This document shows positions 47,497 to 58,877 of a DNA stretch of 64,000 nt, piece after piece. The position numbers and the translations under genes were made by a program. Source of the DNA: Panaeolus papilionaceus (lineage: Eukaryota > Basidiomycota > Agaricomycetes > Agaricales); assembly GCA_015501605.1 (NCBI GenBank), contig JADNRZ010000014.1:1302001-1366000 (forward strand), written 5' to 3'. The notes under the pieces were generated by a model. It worked only from the letters and a program-made list of their open reading frames with translations. It had not been told where the DNA came from and ran no database searches. Position 1 is the stretch's first letter, and each line of letters starts with the position of its first letter.

Positions 47497-48715
47497 TTAG
47501 ACAACTACGTCCTTGAAGAAACGATACATCCCGTCCATCTCAGCTTCATCGAACCCCTCTTCCTTGTCAAAGGAATGATCATCGCCGTCTCGTTCAACAT
47601 ATTCTACTCTCAAATTCCCAATCTTTCCAGAGCTCTTGAGACTTTCGAGAGCAGCGACAACGTCGAGTGACTGTTGGTGAGGCACCTTGCCATCTTGGTT
47701 TCCTGTAATAATATACGCTGGGGGGAGATGTGCGTACAAATTGGACAGCAGGGATGGTGCGATAGAAAATGCGATCTCAGGAATTCCTGTATCCCCGAGA
47801 AGAAGGGACGAAAGAATGGCTCTGAAATCGCGATGAGATTACGCATAACTTGAGTCATTCACGCGGCCAGTATAAGAAACTTACTCTTGTACCATATAAT
47901 GATAAAAAATCAGTCGCTTCGAGTCAAGTGCACAAAATGCCGTCTTCTCACTGTTGGGATCGAGGTATGTTGCAACTTCCTCTCGTGTAATTACCCTATC
48001 CATGTATGAAACGGGTCTCTGGGGAACCTTCCAGAATGGATCACCTAGGTCAGTGATAGGGTATAGAGGAGCCATCCCTCGAATGTGTTCCTTCTTCAAA
48101 CCAGCGGGGGATATTCAAGCTCGCATACCGAGGCACCAATGCCTGTACCAAGAAGGAGTGACAACCATCCTCCTGCAGATGAGCCAGACAATACGATACG
48201 GGTGTTATCGACGCGCTGGGAAGTTGCACTGTGGAACGTAGGCGATGACAGGAAGGAGAGTGCGTCGAGGCAGTCGCTGTATATGCCTGGGATACGTGTT
48301 TGCGGTGCAAGGCGATAATCAGGCGATATAAGAACGAGGTTATGCTTTTCAACTGCACTAAGCATGTGGGATGCGACAGCTATATTCAAGTCATACTGGG
48401 TCAGAGACTGATGTCCAGATAGACCATATTAGGTGGAAGCGTACCTTTACGAGACCCCTATTCTTCGTAATGTACCGATCAATATTTTGATGTGCTCAAA
48501 ACGTAGACTAGACCGACCTGCAGCAGTCCACCGCCTGGAAATATTTAGGGTTAGGCTATAATCTGAGATGACAGTTTCGACCGGTTTCACTCACCATGCC
48601 ACCATAGAAAGACAGGGGCGGGATTCTCCTTCGTGGCACCTTTAGGTATATATACATCCATCATAATGTCTATACCATCAGCATTCTTGAACACGAGCTC
48701 GATTGGAGGACTCAT
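47497..48715 (-). CDS. alpha/beta hydrolase (fold-3 type esterase), one-base frameshift
   Basis: Exons 48715-48595, 48534-48518, 48457-48445, 48379-47885 and 47821-47497. All elements of an alpha/beta hydrolase are present: the HGGGLLQ oxyanion loop, SPDYRLAPQ, the nucleophile elbow GSSAGG, an acid Asp in NQDGKVP and the catalytic His in DDHSF; about 330 residues. The enzyme would hydrolyse esters in the cytosol; substrate unknown. In exon 4 the frame shifts between ELEYPP and GLKKEHIRGMAPLYP: one more C in the run of five at 48106-48110 restores Y-P-P-A-G-L-K-K. Two very short exons (17 and 13 nt) are inferred from phase and from the family motif GLLQGSRK. Confidence 0.75.
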
Positions 48716-49190
48716 TTCTAACAAGCTTATTCTGAAGTTATCCTTATCGTAGTTTCGTGTATGTGATGTGAAGAGGGCAAGAAATCCCCCCATCATATAT
48801 CCCATGCCCTTATGTACTCATTCACTGTTGATACCGTTGACGCATGAGAGCTGATTTGTTATTTGCAAGGCGTGATTCCCTTGTGATCTATGGATAGAGT
48901 CGCTTTTCTCATGCAGAAATAACTCTCCGTAGTGTAAATGGTGCGAGCGAGTTGGAGGAAGCTTGAGGAATGGGCCACGAGATACTGCTCCCGGATCGAT
49001 ATCCGGCCATCATGTGATTTGACACACGGAATACTCCGGAGGGCGCCAAGCGAACGGCCCAGCTCTTCGATACAGGAGGAGCATTGAACCTGAAGGATCC
49101 AGTTTAAATGCATTTCCCACCTTCCATGAAATATATACTCTCCGTCTTTTATTCTGTTTACCACTGCTATCACTGATCTTAATTATAATT
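48716..49190. other. intergenic, no gene seen
   Basis: Upstream region of the hydrolase gene up to the second transposon copy. A frame reading MGYMMGG extends upstream of the hydrolase ATG but is not family sequence. Confidence 0.5.
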
Positions 49191-49925
49191 CATATAACGA
49201 TAGCGCCGACCAGCGGCATAGCCCGCTACCAAAAAGCCTGCTCTTTATAGAATGTTGAAAGTTTAAACCAGTCAACACTGGGTACAATTGCATGTATATA
49301 TCTGCAAACAAAGTCAAGTAGTTTGAGGAGTCGGATTGTGAACTGTTTAAGATGTAATATTCAGCACCTCAATATTATAATTCGTGCAATCAGATTTAAT
49401 TCATCCAAAGACTGAGATATATGGAATCAACAATGTCTTCCTTTACTGGAGGGGGAGTACCTGGGAGAGACCAATGACTCGCAAACAATTTCCAAGAAAA
49501 CTCTGGGATGCAATTACTGCTTCAGTTTGGTATCTTTATGAACTTATTCAGTTATTACATACCTGTCCATTGACAAAATTTGAGTAACCTATGATTATGG
49601 CATTACACTGGGTGGTGCTTGTACTACAGATCGTACTAACCACTTGGACATCATTGAACACAGAATTTGGGCTTTGAAAATTACAGGAAATACGACTGCC
49701 ACTTGCGTGTAAATCAAAGCTTTTTTCATGTAACCTTGTTTCATGTTAGTTTTGAAGAGCGTTGACTTTGCTGCACCTCTGCGAGCTTGAGCATAAGCAC
49801 AGCCACTAATCACCGAATGGTGGGATTCAATTTCTAAATGGCCTTGCTAGCACAGCCACATTCAAATCCTCTGCCAAAATTTCTCCGAACATTTCACTAA
49901 AACCCACTACCTAAAGGTAGCGGGG
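49191..49925 (-). mobile_element. non-autonomous Helentron/Helitron2-like element, copy 2
   Basis: Inverted partner of 1587-2330. Read on the minus strand it starts CCCCGCTACC after a T (49925 downward) and ends with GGTAGCGGG, the hairpin arms GCCG and CGGC, then GCTATCGTTATA before a T. Conserved blocks run the whole length; the middle (about 49600-49815) has small indels. This copy keeps one 72-codon open frame (49595-49813) where copy 1 has stops, but I recognise no protein in it. Confidence 0.6.
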
Positions 49926-50063
49926 ATATTGTTTGTTTTGCGGTCCTAGTCCCTGGGATGAATAATTGAGTTGAATCATTGCAGTGACAAAGAGGAACAC
50001 AATTTGCCTCACAGATCTACGTTTACGACACCCTGTGGTGTGAGATATGGGACATTTGAACCC

Positions 50064-50653
50064 CTACCCAACGCGAGAGATCGTGTCGACGCTACTAGGG
50101 GTGACAAACTTCTCGTCGGGGATAGGCCAGTTCGCGCAGTCTACGACAAAAGTATACATGCGAGGGTAGTCAATCCCGTAAGAATAATCTTTCGCTGCGT
50201 CCCAGGAATGAGAAGACGATACACTTGAACCTGCGGGATGGTTTTGATTTTGATGACGCGTGGGAGACTGACCTATCAAAGGCATAATGTCGTAGAGGTG
50301 CGCTTCATTGAACAAACGTGAGTTCTTCCCAGCGGCAGGATGTTCGTGACTGAATTGAACAACGGAATCATTCTGAATAACCTGAAAAGTATGATCAAAG
50401 GGAGAGTCGTTGTCAAGGTGCTTGGGGAAGAGGTAATACTCCTTATCGATTGGAAGTGGGACTGCAGGACCGCAGATCGCAATCAATATATTACCACCTG
50501 CTGTTGCGGGTTGCGCCACCTGGGCGGGTTTCGGAGTAGGTGCACTACCATTGAAATAGGCTTTTATTTAATTATAATGATTATTAGTCAAGAAATGACT
50601 TACGAAGCCGGCTGGCTGGCAGCACTATTGCTATTGTTTGGTGGGTCAGACAT
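50064..50653 (-). CDS. hypothetical protein, 176 residues
   Basis: Exons 50653-50604 and 50544-50064 join in phase (GTAAGT donor, ATGGTAG acceptor). A TATA box (TATATAAATA on the minus strand, about 50719-50728) lies roughly 70 bp upstream. The N-terminus is Ser/Ala/Pro/Gln-rich; then ILIAICGPAVPLPIDKEYYLFPKHLDNDSPFDHTF and a Trp/Cys-containing end (VVDCANWPIPDEKF). No signal peptide or membrane segment and no domain I recognise. A 42-nt stretch at about 50231-50272 could be an intron or stay in frame. Confidence 0.5.
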
Positions 50654-51160
50654 TATTCGTTTTGTCTGTATGTCGAGCGTTGCTTGGAGGATGGTACAAA
50701 GAGAGGAACCGTTCAGACTGAACTATTTATATACCTCGGGATCGCCCAGTGATCTCTTGATGGCTGGTGAGGATTTGGCTGCGGCACGACGTATGATCTG
50801 GGCAACTAGGAATGGTGGCGCCGGTTGCAATGCGTTGTCTTCCAGCTCATCACGCATGCCAGTAGGCCGCCTAGAAATTCACTTAATAAGGAAATTCCGT
50901 TCCATTGTTGCCTCGTAGTGTTCAGAACCTAAGCCTTGTGACGGCTGTTCCCTTTGTGCTCGACCCGTTCAGGGGTTCATGCGATGGAAAACCGACAATA
51001 GGACATACTGATGTTACACTATTGTTTGTTGCACGTTGTCCATGTCTAGAAGTGTTGGCTCAGTATTTTGTAGTGGCACTGCCGCCAAGGCGTCCAACAC
51101 CCTAAACGTTCACAAACAAGGTATTTTTTTATTTCGGACATTTAAGGCACTGCGACACAA
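50654..51160. other. intergenic, no gene seen
   Basis: Promoter of the hypothetical gene and 3' flank of the reductase-domain gene. Plus-strand frames here are antisense shadows. Confidence 0.45.
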
Positions 51161-52741
51161 TTACAGCTTAGATAACTCCTTTGGCATCCTTTCTACTTCG
51201 GTTAACATCCCCTTAGCTTTCCAATATCTCACCCACTCCAATGCGTCCTTGCTGGTAATAGCTTCTGCGTTTCTAAGTGTGGGACTCCAGCGTTGTGCTC
51301 TGGTTGTTTCAAATGGACCAAATCCACTAATCTCGCGTTTGAGGTGTAGTCGGTTGACCGCTGTCTCTGGCATGACAGGCTCGTGAAGAAAGGCGACGAG
51401 TTGTTGGTGGATGCGAATAGAGGGCTTTATGAGCACGTTATTAGACCTTTATTGAAATTAGTATTGGTAAAACTCACTGCCATGCTAACATCGAAGCCTG
51501 GCTTCAACGAAACCGTGCGGAGTGCCTCTATCCATTGGAAGGGAGAGAAAAACTTCAATGGCTCGCTAATGATGCGTTCTTGAACAAGTGCGATATTGAT
51601 GAACCACATCACATCCATCCACTTCGTTGCCGTTGGGTTCGTTATGTTTAAGATGAGGGGCAGTGGGAGATTCGTTGGCGAACGAGCAATATCTTCGATC
51701 ACCTGAGCGGCGATGTTGCTTGGAAGCCAAGTGCAGAACTAGTACGATGATCAATGACTCGTTCTCAAAGTTGCGTGGCAAGTATTGTGAATAGAACTCA
51801 CCCCCGGGTTGAATGGCATTGCTCCCACAGTGATACTTGACTTGACAATGGCGGGGACCCATTCTGTAGGAGCCCACACTCCACTGCCTTGCGAACCGGA
51901 GACTTGACCAACCCTCAAAGTGCAAGCGTCTAGTAGATTTGCTCCTTCCAGAATCTAAATACCCTGTTGAGTATCAATAGATTGTGCTGTGCAGGAGACA
52001 CTCACCCGATCAACAACATACTTGCTCTGACCATAGCCCATACCTATCGTATCTCGCGGATTACCAAGCGTGTTTTCGGTGATGTATCGATCCTCCCTAA
52101 AGGAGACGCACGAGAGAAAGGAGGAAATAAAGAGAAAACGAATGTTCCGCGTGAGAGACGATATTTTGGCAAGTCGAATGAGATTAGATGCGCCGTGGAT
52201 GGAACGCTCAAAATACGAGACGGGCCGAGCCCAGTTCATAGGCCACGCTGCATGGATAATGAGTGTTACACTCGATTGGACCTGGAGTAGACGACAGGTT
52301 TGTAAGAATCTATGTGTAGGCGATTGAAAATGTTCCAACTGTGACCCGCACTAACCTGTTCATACATGTCATGATCTAAATCGAAATCTTCCTTTGACAA
52401 GTCGCCTTCCAGGAGTACCAGTCGTCTATCGCTCAGGATGCTAACGTCAAGGCCCTTGTCACGTAACGCAACCGAATGAGCTGATGGATCGTCCCAGCGC
52501 CAGGACGGTTGAATGCGTAGACTTTGGTGACTTCATCCGTTGATAAGAACGATGAGAGAAGGTAGGAAGCCAAGCTACCAGTAGTTCCGGTGATGAATAG
52601 AACTGGGTTTGAATCGAACTCAGTCCAAGGGGATACACGGGTGGTATCAGAATGAGAAGGCGAAGCGACGTTGACGGAATATTTGGATATGAGACCCTCA
52701 ATTTCGTCAAGCTGCGATTTAATGATTGAGCTGTCGAACAT
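51161..52741 (-). pseudogene. solo thioester-reductase (NAD_binding_4) domain of an NRPS-like reductase
   Basis: Exons 52741-52356, 52281-52006, 51954-51802, 51738-51478 and 51424-51161. Residues ~45-80 hold the Rossmann motif LFITGTTGSLASYLL, then EGDLSKEDF, TLIIHAAWPMNW, RFLFISSF, the active-site YGQSKYVVDR (Tyr-x-x-Lys type), LRVGQVSG, WVPAIVKSS, and end YWKAKG. This is the C-terminal reductase domain of adenylate-forming reductases, which release carrier-bound acids as aldehydes. The adenylation and carrier domains are absent; the frame starts in the usual linker (EIEGLISKYSVN). Frame is also lost near 52500: AAC-CGT-CC then continues as TGG-CGC-TGG-GAC, one base short, before ALRDKGLDVSIL. 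Probably non-functional alone, although solo domains exist. Confidence 0.7.
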
Positions 52742-53511
52742 GTCGTCCGAGGCAAGGTGAAACGCCTAGTCTGGAATCGGGAACTGCGCAGACGAATGTC
52801 CTATAGCAGTGGGGTATTTATACGAATAGCATATTGGTATCTAGTTAGAAGAACATAATTGAACTTGGATTGCTGTATGGATGCCGAACGTGCCATTTTT
52901 GTGCGTGATGGTCGGCTTGAAGATTGAGGGAATCTGCTCAAGAGCCGAATTCGTTAGGAGGTCTTCCGCTGAAACCGAGATACGCATTTAGACCCCATTT
53001 CTTTTACCCGCATCGACTACGACGTGACCAACACCAATCTAAATCATCCTCTGAAATCCAGTATCCTACAAAGCCCGGATGTACTAACCTGTTAGCAGAC
53101 TCTGAGCATTTCAAATGATCTATCTTAGCCTGTTTACTGTTGCAAGCGAGTGCACTCCTCATTATAATGGTGTCCGACGCGATTCAATACATCGATTGAA
53201 GTCCAAATTATGCAACTGCGCTGAGAATACAGCCCCGGGTCTGATACCGTCCCGACACGATATGCATCTTATGAGTTGAAGTGGCTCCACTAAGTGAGAA
53301 AATAGATATCCACAAAGCGGATGCACCACACGTGTGTATCCTTGTCCACATATTTAGTTATGGATAGTGGAGCATTTCACAAGCCAACTGAAATCAAATA
53401 TTGATCATTTCAATATCTCATTTAAAAAGGAACTGCACCTCCAGATTCAAATATCAAGGATGAAAAATCCGGAAATAGGGCTTAACGCCCGAATGGCCAC
53501 CCAATTTAATT
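52742..53511. other. intergenic, no gene seen
   Basis: Upstream of the truncated reductase-domain gene. No adenylation or carrier domain could be read here on either strand, which supports a real 5' truncation. It ends with the AATTTAATT target duplication. Confidence 0.5.
53503..53511. repeat. left target-site duplication AATTTAATT
   Basis: Identical to 54877-54885 across the element. Confidence 0.7.
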
Positions 53512-54876
53512 GGGCAAAAGAAAAAAGCCGTGTAGCCTCTACCGTGCAATTCTGCTAAATGCACGGTCATGCACGGCTCTGCACGGCTGCATGGCTCATA
53601 TCCCAAGACCTTGAATACTTTGTTCACGTATTCAAGCTTGCTTGAGATGGATAATTAGAGCTATGATATGATGGCATATATATGCCCAGACCTATATTAC
53701 ATTTGCATAGAAATAAATACAAAAATTATGAAGTTCGGAGTGGTAAATGCAGAGCTTTGTTACTTGGTGCTCAATGCAATAGTCATGCAGCACCAGTACC
53801 ACGACTCAGCAGAGCTAGGGTGGGGAAGGTCAAGCACACACCAGATACACAGTCAAAGACAAGAAAGGGGAAGTGGAGGCATTTATTCTGGGTGATGCTC
53901 TGGTTCAAAGCTGGTTGTCGGACTCCCCACAGCCACGTGGGCGTTCGTGTGCCTCATTGGAAATACTCAGAGATTGGGTGAAATTCTCCTCAACATCATG
54001 ATTTAGACATTAAATCCAATCCACTGGGCCAACCGGAAAGGAGTATGAGGCCCCAAAATACATCCACTTCAATTCATTATGTCTATGCACGGTTGTTACA
54101 CAGCTGACCTGTCCTCTGCATGGCAATTGCACGGTAGGCGCACGGCTGATGCACGGCCCTGCACGGCCCTGCACGTCTTTGCACGGCAGGCAGAGGAACG
54201 CGCACGGCTCTGCACGGCCACTGTATTTTCAAGAATTTTGTTGAAGCTTCAAACTATGGGTGATATGAAGATAATATTATGCATGTGGTAATGAAAATCA
54301 GTATATAAATTCAAAACTACATCTCCTGCTGATTACAAGCACCGTTAGGTATGTGAACTCACTAGTTACAATATAATGTGCCTCAAGCAGGAGGGCCAGC
54401 TCACCTATCCGAGTCCGCATTAATGGGACAAGCCCATGACTAGGTTAACAGCTCTTCTGCGGGTGCATGCTCTTAAGTACTCTAGGTAACGTAATCCGAT
54501 TAACGTGTGTGTGATAAGCTAAAAATGTAGGGAAGCGAATCAGAAAGTAAAATGAGGGAAATAGGAGGTGAATGACTAAAGAATGTGGGTGCTACGTGTA
54601 GAACGGCGTGGAGACTGCGAAGGAGCCGTTTGGGGAATGGGATGTGATGTGAATGATGGTATGGTATCCCCTGATGCCTTCATTAGCGAAATGGGATAAC
54701 GGGAAAAGAACTGGTTAACCGCTCATGGATGTGGATACACCAGACGAACCACTTTACAGTCAAGAAAGATCAATTTAACTGTCAAAGTATAAATTATGAG
54801 GTTATCTCGGCCTTGCACGGCTCTGCACGGTACTACACGGTCGCGCACGGCTCTGCACGGCTTTTTTCCCGTGCCC
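53512..54876. mobile_element. non-autonomous TIR transposon with 9-bp target duplication (MULE-like)
   Basis: The left end (53512) reads GGGCAAAAGAAAAAAGCC and the reverse complement of the right end (54876) reads GGGCACGGGAAAAAAGCC, a terminal inverted repeat of about 21 bp with a four-base difference. Both ends are flanked by the identical 9-bp AATTTAATT (53503-53511 and 54877-54885). Inside both ends and at 54090-54222 the word GCACGG is repeated many times. A 9-bp duplication with imperfect terminal repeats fits the Mutator-like group. No transposase frame is present in 1.37 kb. Confidence 0.7.
54083..54222. repeat. GCACGG-rich repeat cluster
   Basis: About ten occurrences of (T/C)GCACGG(C/T) at irregular spacing. 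Similar clusters lie at 53570-53592 and 54814-54862, all inside the inverted-repeat element. Confidence 0.85.
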
Positions 54877-54885
54877 AATTTAATT
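54877..54885. repeat. right target-site duplication AATTTAATT
   Basis: Identical to 53503-53511 across the element. Confidence 0.7.
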
Positions 54886-57171
54886 TACCTTGCGTCGTTG
54901 AATTCCTTAATTTTGTGAAATTGAGGGGCATCGCCGGCATAATATTAAATGGGGACATGAGAAGGAGATGAAATCTCGTGTTATCCACTGACCACTTGCA
55001 TTGTTCGATCGTTTATGTGGGGGATCGACGAAAGCAACTGTTGAAATGATGCTGAAATGATGACATTCAAGCGCAGCCTGGGTATGTAGATCTACGCAGT
55101 GGCATTAATCTATGTCTGGCTTCAATGGTCGCCTTCCTTTGATGCGGACCAAACGGCATATTATACTATCATTACACATCACTCGGGTCATACTCACCAG
55201 TCGGGTCGGTGAAGTTTTTGGGACCGTCTGAGTACCCCTCATATTGGGATTTTTTTCTTATGTAGAGACAGTACTATACATATCAGATATAAAAAAATAT
55301 TTCCTGAATGTAGACGATGACGAGCTAAGGATTTTAAATACGTGTATTTGAACCATCAAAAATCATCAGAATTGCTCGACTTTTCAGACGATTGTCCAGA
55401 TTTAATCCGATCAGATGGTTCTGTCGCTCCCAGATTTTAACAGCGATGATATACACCATAATTCTATTGATGTGCAAAATCCTGGAGCAACAGAGGCACA
55501 TTTAGCTCTTAAATTTAAGCAACAGTAAAAGGTGTAGGAAACTGGGTGACAGAGCGTGAAAGACGTTCGGCATGTTCAGACTCCGCACAGGCAGCAGGGT
55601 CATGGTACGTACCTCAACGATCATCATGTTTCTCATTATTCTCGCTCCCCACATACACCACCTCTACATATTTCATCGCATCCCCCTATAGTAGCAATAC
55701 TTTAATTCACGTAGTGTATAGCTTTATTGTATTCAATGAACACCTTACTTTTTTTTACGCTGTGCTGATGTGCTTCAAACTCAAGTGTCAACGCAATGAA
55801 CAATTGTGAAGAGGTCGGAAAGCGAAATTTGACAGATATTTGATGTGACATTGGGGTGACAGAGGCAGAAATTCTCAACCCGAGTGGTGAGTATTGACCT
55901 CGTCCCATCGGATGTGCTCCGACTGAACCACCCCTTCGAATTTCTTCATTTTTAAAAAATCTACGAGGAATTAAGAGGCAAATATATACACCTTCCAAGT
56001 TGTAGAGCCATAGGGCTTCATATAAAAATGTGGTGAATGATTTACCTCAAAATGACCCGAGTGGTGTGTAATGATAGTAGTTATTTTCAACTGTGTTTGC
56101 TCTTACGTGGTGCTCGGCTATATCAGCCTATGTCAACTCTGGGCGGAACCGAGAATGTTCGGAGGACGTTCATATTTAAAGCAAAGCTCACACAATATCG
56201 AATGCGTGTCGATGAGATAAGATTGACCGAACGTTGGGGGCAATTGAAGCCATGTGGGTGTCTTCCATCCTTTATCCACTATATACATTACCTCACCATT
56301 CTATTCCCAATATGTATTACTATGTGTCTGCCGATCCTTTGTGGGTGGTGCTGACAGCTTGTGGGAAAGTTTGACATACCATGAGGTCGACAATATCATG
56401 GTGACTTGCGATGAGAACACCCGTTGAACCAGCTCTACCTAGTGAGAGGCGCTACGATCAGGAATCACTGTGAATCCCAGACGTATAACCATCGGAAGCT
56501 CATATTTATATATAGTTCCCTCTTCAGTTGGGGTCTTATGTTCCATTCTTGTCGCGATAATTATATCCTTCTGATGGGCACTACCACAGTGGAAAGGAGC
56601 CCTCTATGAGCGTCGCTTCTCTTTAAAGCTGTCAAATCTTGGAGAGAGTAACTTGATCCTGAAAATTTTATATGGCATTTCAACTATCGCTGCGGTCAGC
56701 CAGATCCGAAGTCCTCGTATCTTTTGAGGACCACATGGACTTGGATACATGGTACACAGAGATAGTGGATATATATGTATATTGTTCATTTTTACAAAGG
56801 CCTTAACACGACTTCCCCGATCCCCTAGGCAGTCCACCAGATCAAGAATTGGGCATTACTTCGGTCGGTTTTACTGTCCCTGAGCATTTTCAGTGGACGT
56901 ACGGGTGACTACTGAATGCATTTTTAAATTGCTCACAACTTTGATGCACCATTTTTTTTATCGGTTTTAATCTCAAATCAACCCGTGGCCCTCCAATACT
57001 TAACCCGTCATACAGCGTCTTTATATTTCGGAACCTCTACATCCCTGAGCGTTTGACTGAAGAACAGAGCTTTGGTGGTGGAAAACCTCCCATTTAAGAG
57101 TTCGTGGAAGAATCGGCTAAGGAGCTGTTCTATGCGCGTTGCAGGCTACGGATACGATCAGAATGATGCGA
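54886..57171. other. gene-poor stretch, nothing supported
   Basis: A/T-rich DNA with only short random frames on both strands. No inverted repeats, RNA gene or family signature was found by eye. It probably holds decayed repeat or intergenic sequence. Confidence 0.4.
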
Positions 57172-57620
57172 TCAGCCGTCAACGATACATTTGCTCTGCC
57201 CGTATCTCAGGGCGTCCTTAGTGAAGTAGGATAGAACCGAGGAAACAAAGATACAGCGGGCCTTCGCAAGTCGAGTGAGATTAGCAGATCCGTGAATGGC
57301 AGATTTGAAATACGAGACAGGCTGGGATCGCTCCATAGGCCTTGCTCCGTGGATGATCAGAGTGACTTTTTGACTGAACCGGGCTTGTATCAGTGGACAA
57401 AATATTGCGTGGAGAGTATGATAAACTTCCACAATACCTCATTGAAGGTTTATTTTCCCAGCCCAAATTAATACTGACACAATTCACGCCCCATTATGAG
57501 CATCATCTCGTCTTTGAGCATTCCTGTGTCCAGACTCTTGTCCGTCAGAGAGGTGAAACTGCCAGGCGCTCATGCATCGTATTTAACCCAGGTCGATTGC
57601 GTTGGAATTGTACTCGAATA
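57172..57620 (-). pseudogene. decayed fragment of a thioester-reductase domain
   Basis: The minus frame 57432-57172 contains VTLIIHGARPMERSQPVSYFKSAIHGSANLTRLAK and YGQSKCIVDG, matching the intact reductase domain at 51161-52741 (VTLIIHAAWPMNWARPVSYFERSIHG, YGQSKYVVDR). Upstream, about 57500-57560, another frame reads LTDKSLDTGMLKDEMM, matching ALRDKGLDVSILSDRR. The Rossmann start and the C-terminal third are absent. The missing part after RLAK is a deletion. Confidence 0.7.
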
Positions 57621-57639
57621 ATCGAGAATTAATTAGTAT

Positions 57640-58660
57640 TTTCTTGGTTTACTTACGTTCGTATCGGCTTGCGTTGTCCAAGCCGTATTCGTAGTTATAG
57701 AATATTCTAGATATTGTTGCACTCATGTATATAAGACCACGAAGTGGTCATTTACCTTAGATGACTTTATCTCATTTTATTTGTCTATTTCATTCTGCGC
57801 ACAATAGGTTGATGGTGTTTACGCTGTTTTTCTGCCCAATGCAGCGTTTAATATTAATGGCGTATTGCTTTCCATATACTTGTTCCCAATGTCTCTAATC
57901 TCCTCTTCTCGTTTTTTTTTTTTACATTTAAACTCTCGGAGTGGACGGGGCCTCGTCTCGTATGATGCATGAATGGTACGATGTATGAAATGACCCGACA
58001 CTGTGTATCTGGACACGGCCTCAGTACGGCTCCGACTCAGAGCTGTAAGCGAGTGGAGTCATAACCAGGATACGCGTAACCCATTGTGATATTCACCGAC
58101 CAAGTCCATGTGCTCTCACTAGCGCCTGCGAATTTGGCAGCCATCAATCATGCCAAGAACATAGAAAACGGTAATTTGGGATTTACATCGAATCATGGTC
58201 CTCGAATTATCCGAAGATTAAAGGTGTAAGTTTGTAATCGTTGATGGGTACCAGCTGCCTGACCTTCACGAATATTCAGGATTGAACTAGGAGCAGAGCG
58301 GGCAGTCGTAGAAATGTCAAGTTATATGTAGTGGTTGAGTTATTATTAGCTTTCAAATACGAGAGGATTTCCATCCAACAGTGTCGATCGCCTTGTTCAA
58401 TTTTAACCCCCCGTTTGGCATCGTCTTCAATTGAACGGAGTCCCGCATACCTTGTCGAATGCGGTTCCCGCTTCTCCTTGACTCGCTCATACGATGATAA
58501 CCATCGTCTCGAAGACTTGTCACCGCCGCGTCGCTGATGCTTAACAGAAAGTATGTATATGGTCTAATTGGAGGTCAACGTGATTTTCGTCTGTGCTGAT
58601 TGACTGCAGCGCTCCACCTACACCTGATCCCATTTCAGGAATTGGAGGGTTCAGAAAATG
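57640..58660. other. intergenic, no gene supported
   Basis: A T run at 57916-57928 and scattered short frames. The frame at 58331-58537 has no support. Confidence 0.4.
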
Positions 58661-58672
58661 CATATAAGCAGA
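58661..58672 (+). promoter_or_regulatory. TATA-like box of the second secreted protein gene
   Basis: CATATAAGCAG lies about 215 bp upstream of the ATG at 58878. The distance leaves room for a 5' leader intron. Confidence 0.35.
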
Positions 58673-58877
58673 CCATTTTCTACGTTTTTTCTTCAGCAAC
58701 CTAGCGACCCAACCACCCCAGGTTCGTATTCGATCATCTCTCTTACAAATTTCCCGTCTCTGACCCACTTTTACCTCAGAGCTCATTCACCACCCGTTGT
58801 GCGTACGAACGATAACTATTATCGTGCATTTCACCAGGCCAATACTAACACCTCGTTTCACAGAACAACTGGCAAAT

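Noticed and set aside
53880..53990. tRNA-like words (GGTTCAAAGC)
   Set aside because: No acceptor stem or anticodon arm could be folded around them.
53570..54862. GCACGG repeats as a CRISPR or satellite
   Set aside because: Spacing and unit length are irregular, there are no conserved spacers, and the clusters sit inside an element with its own terminal repeats.
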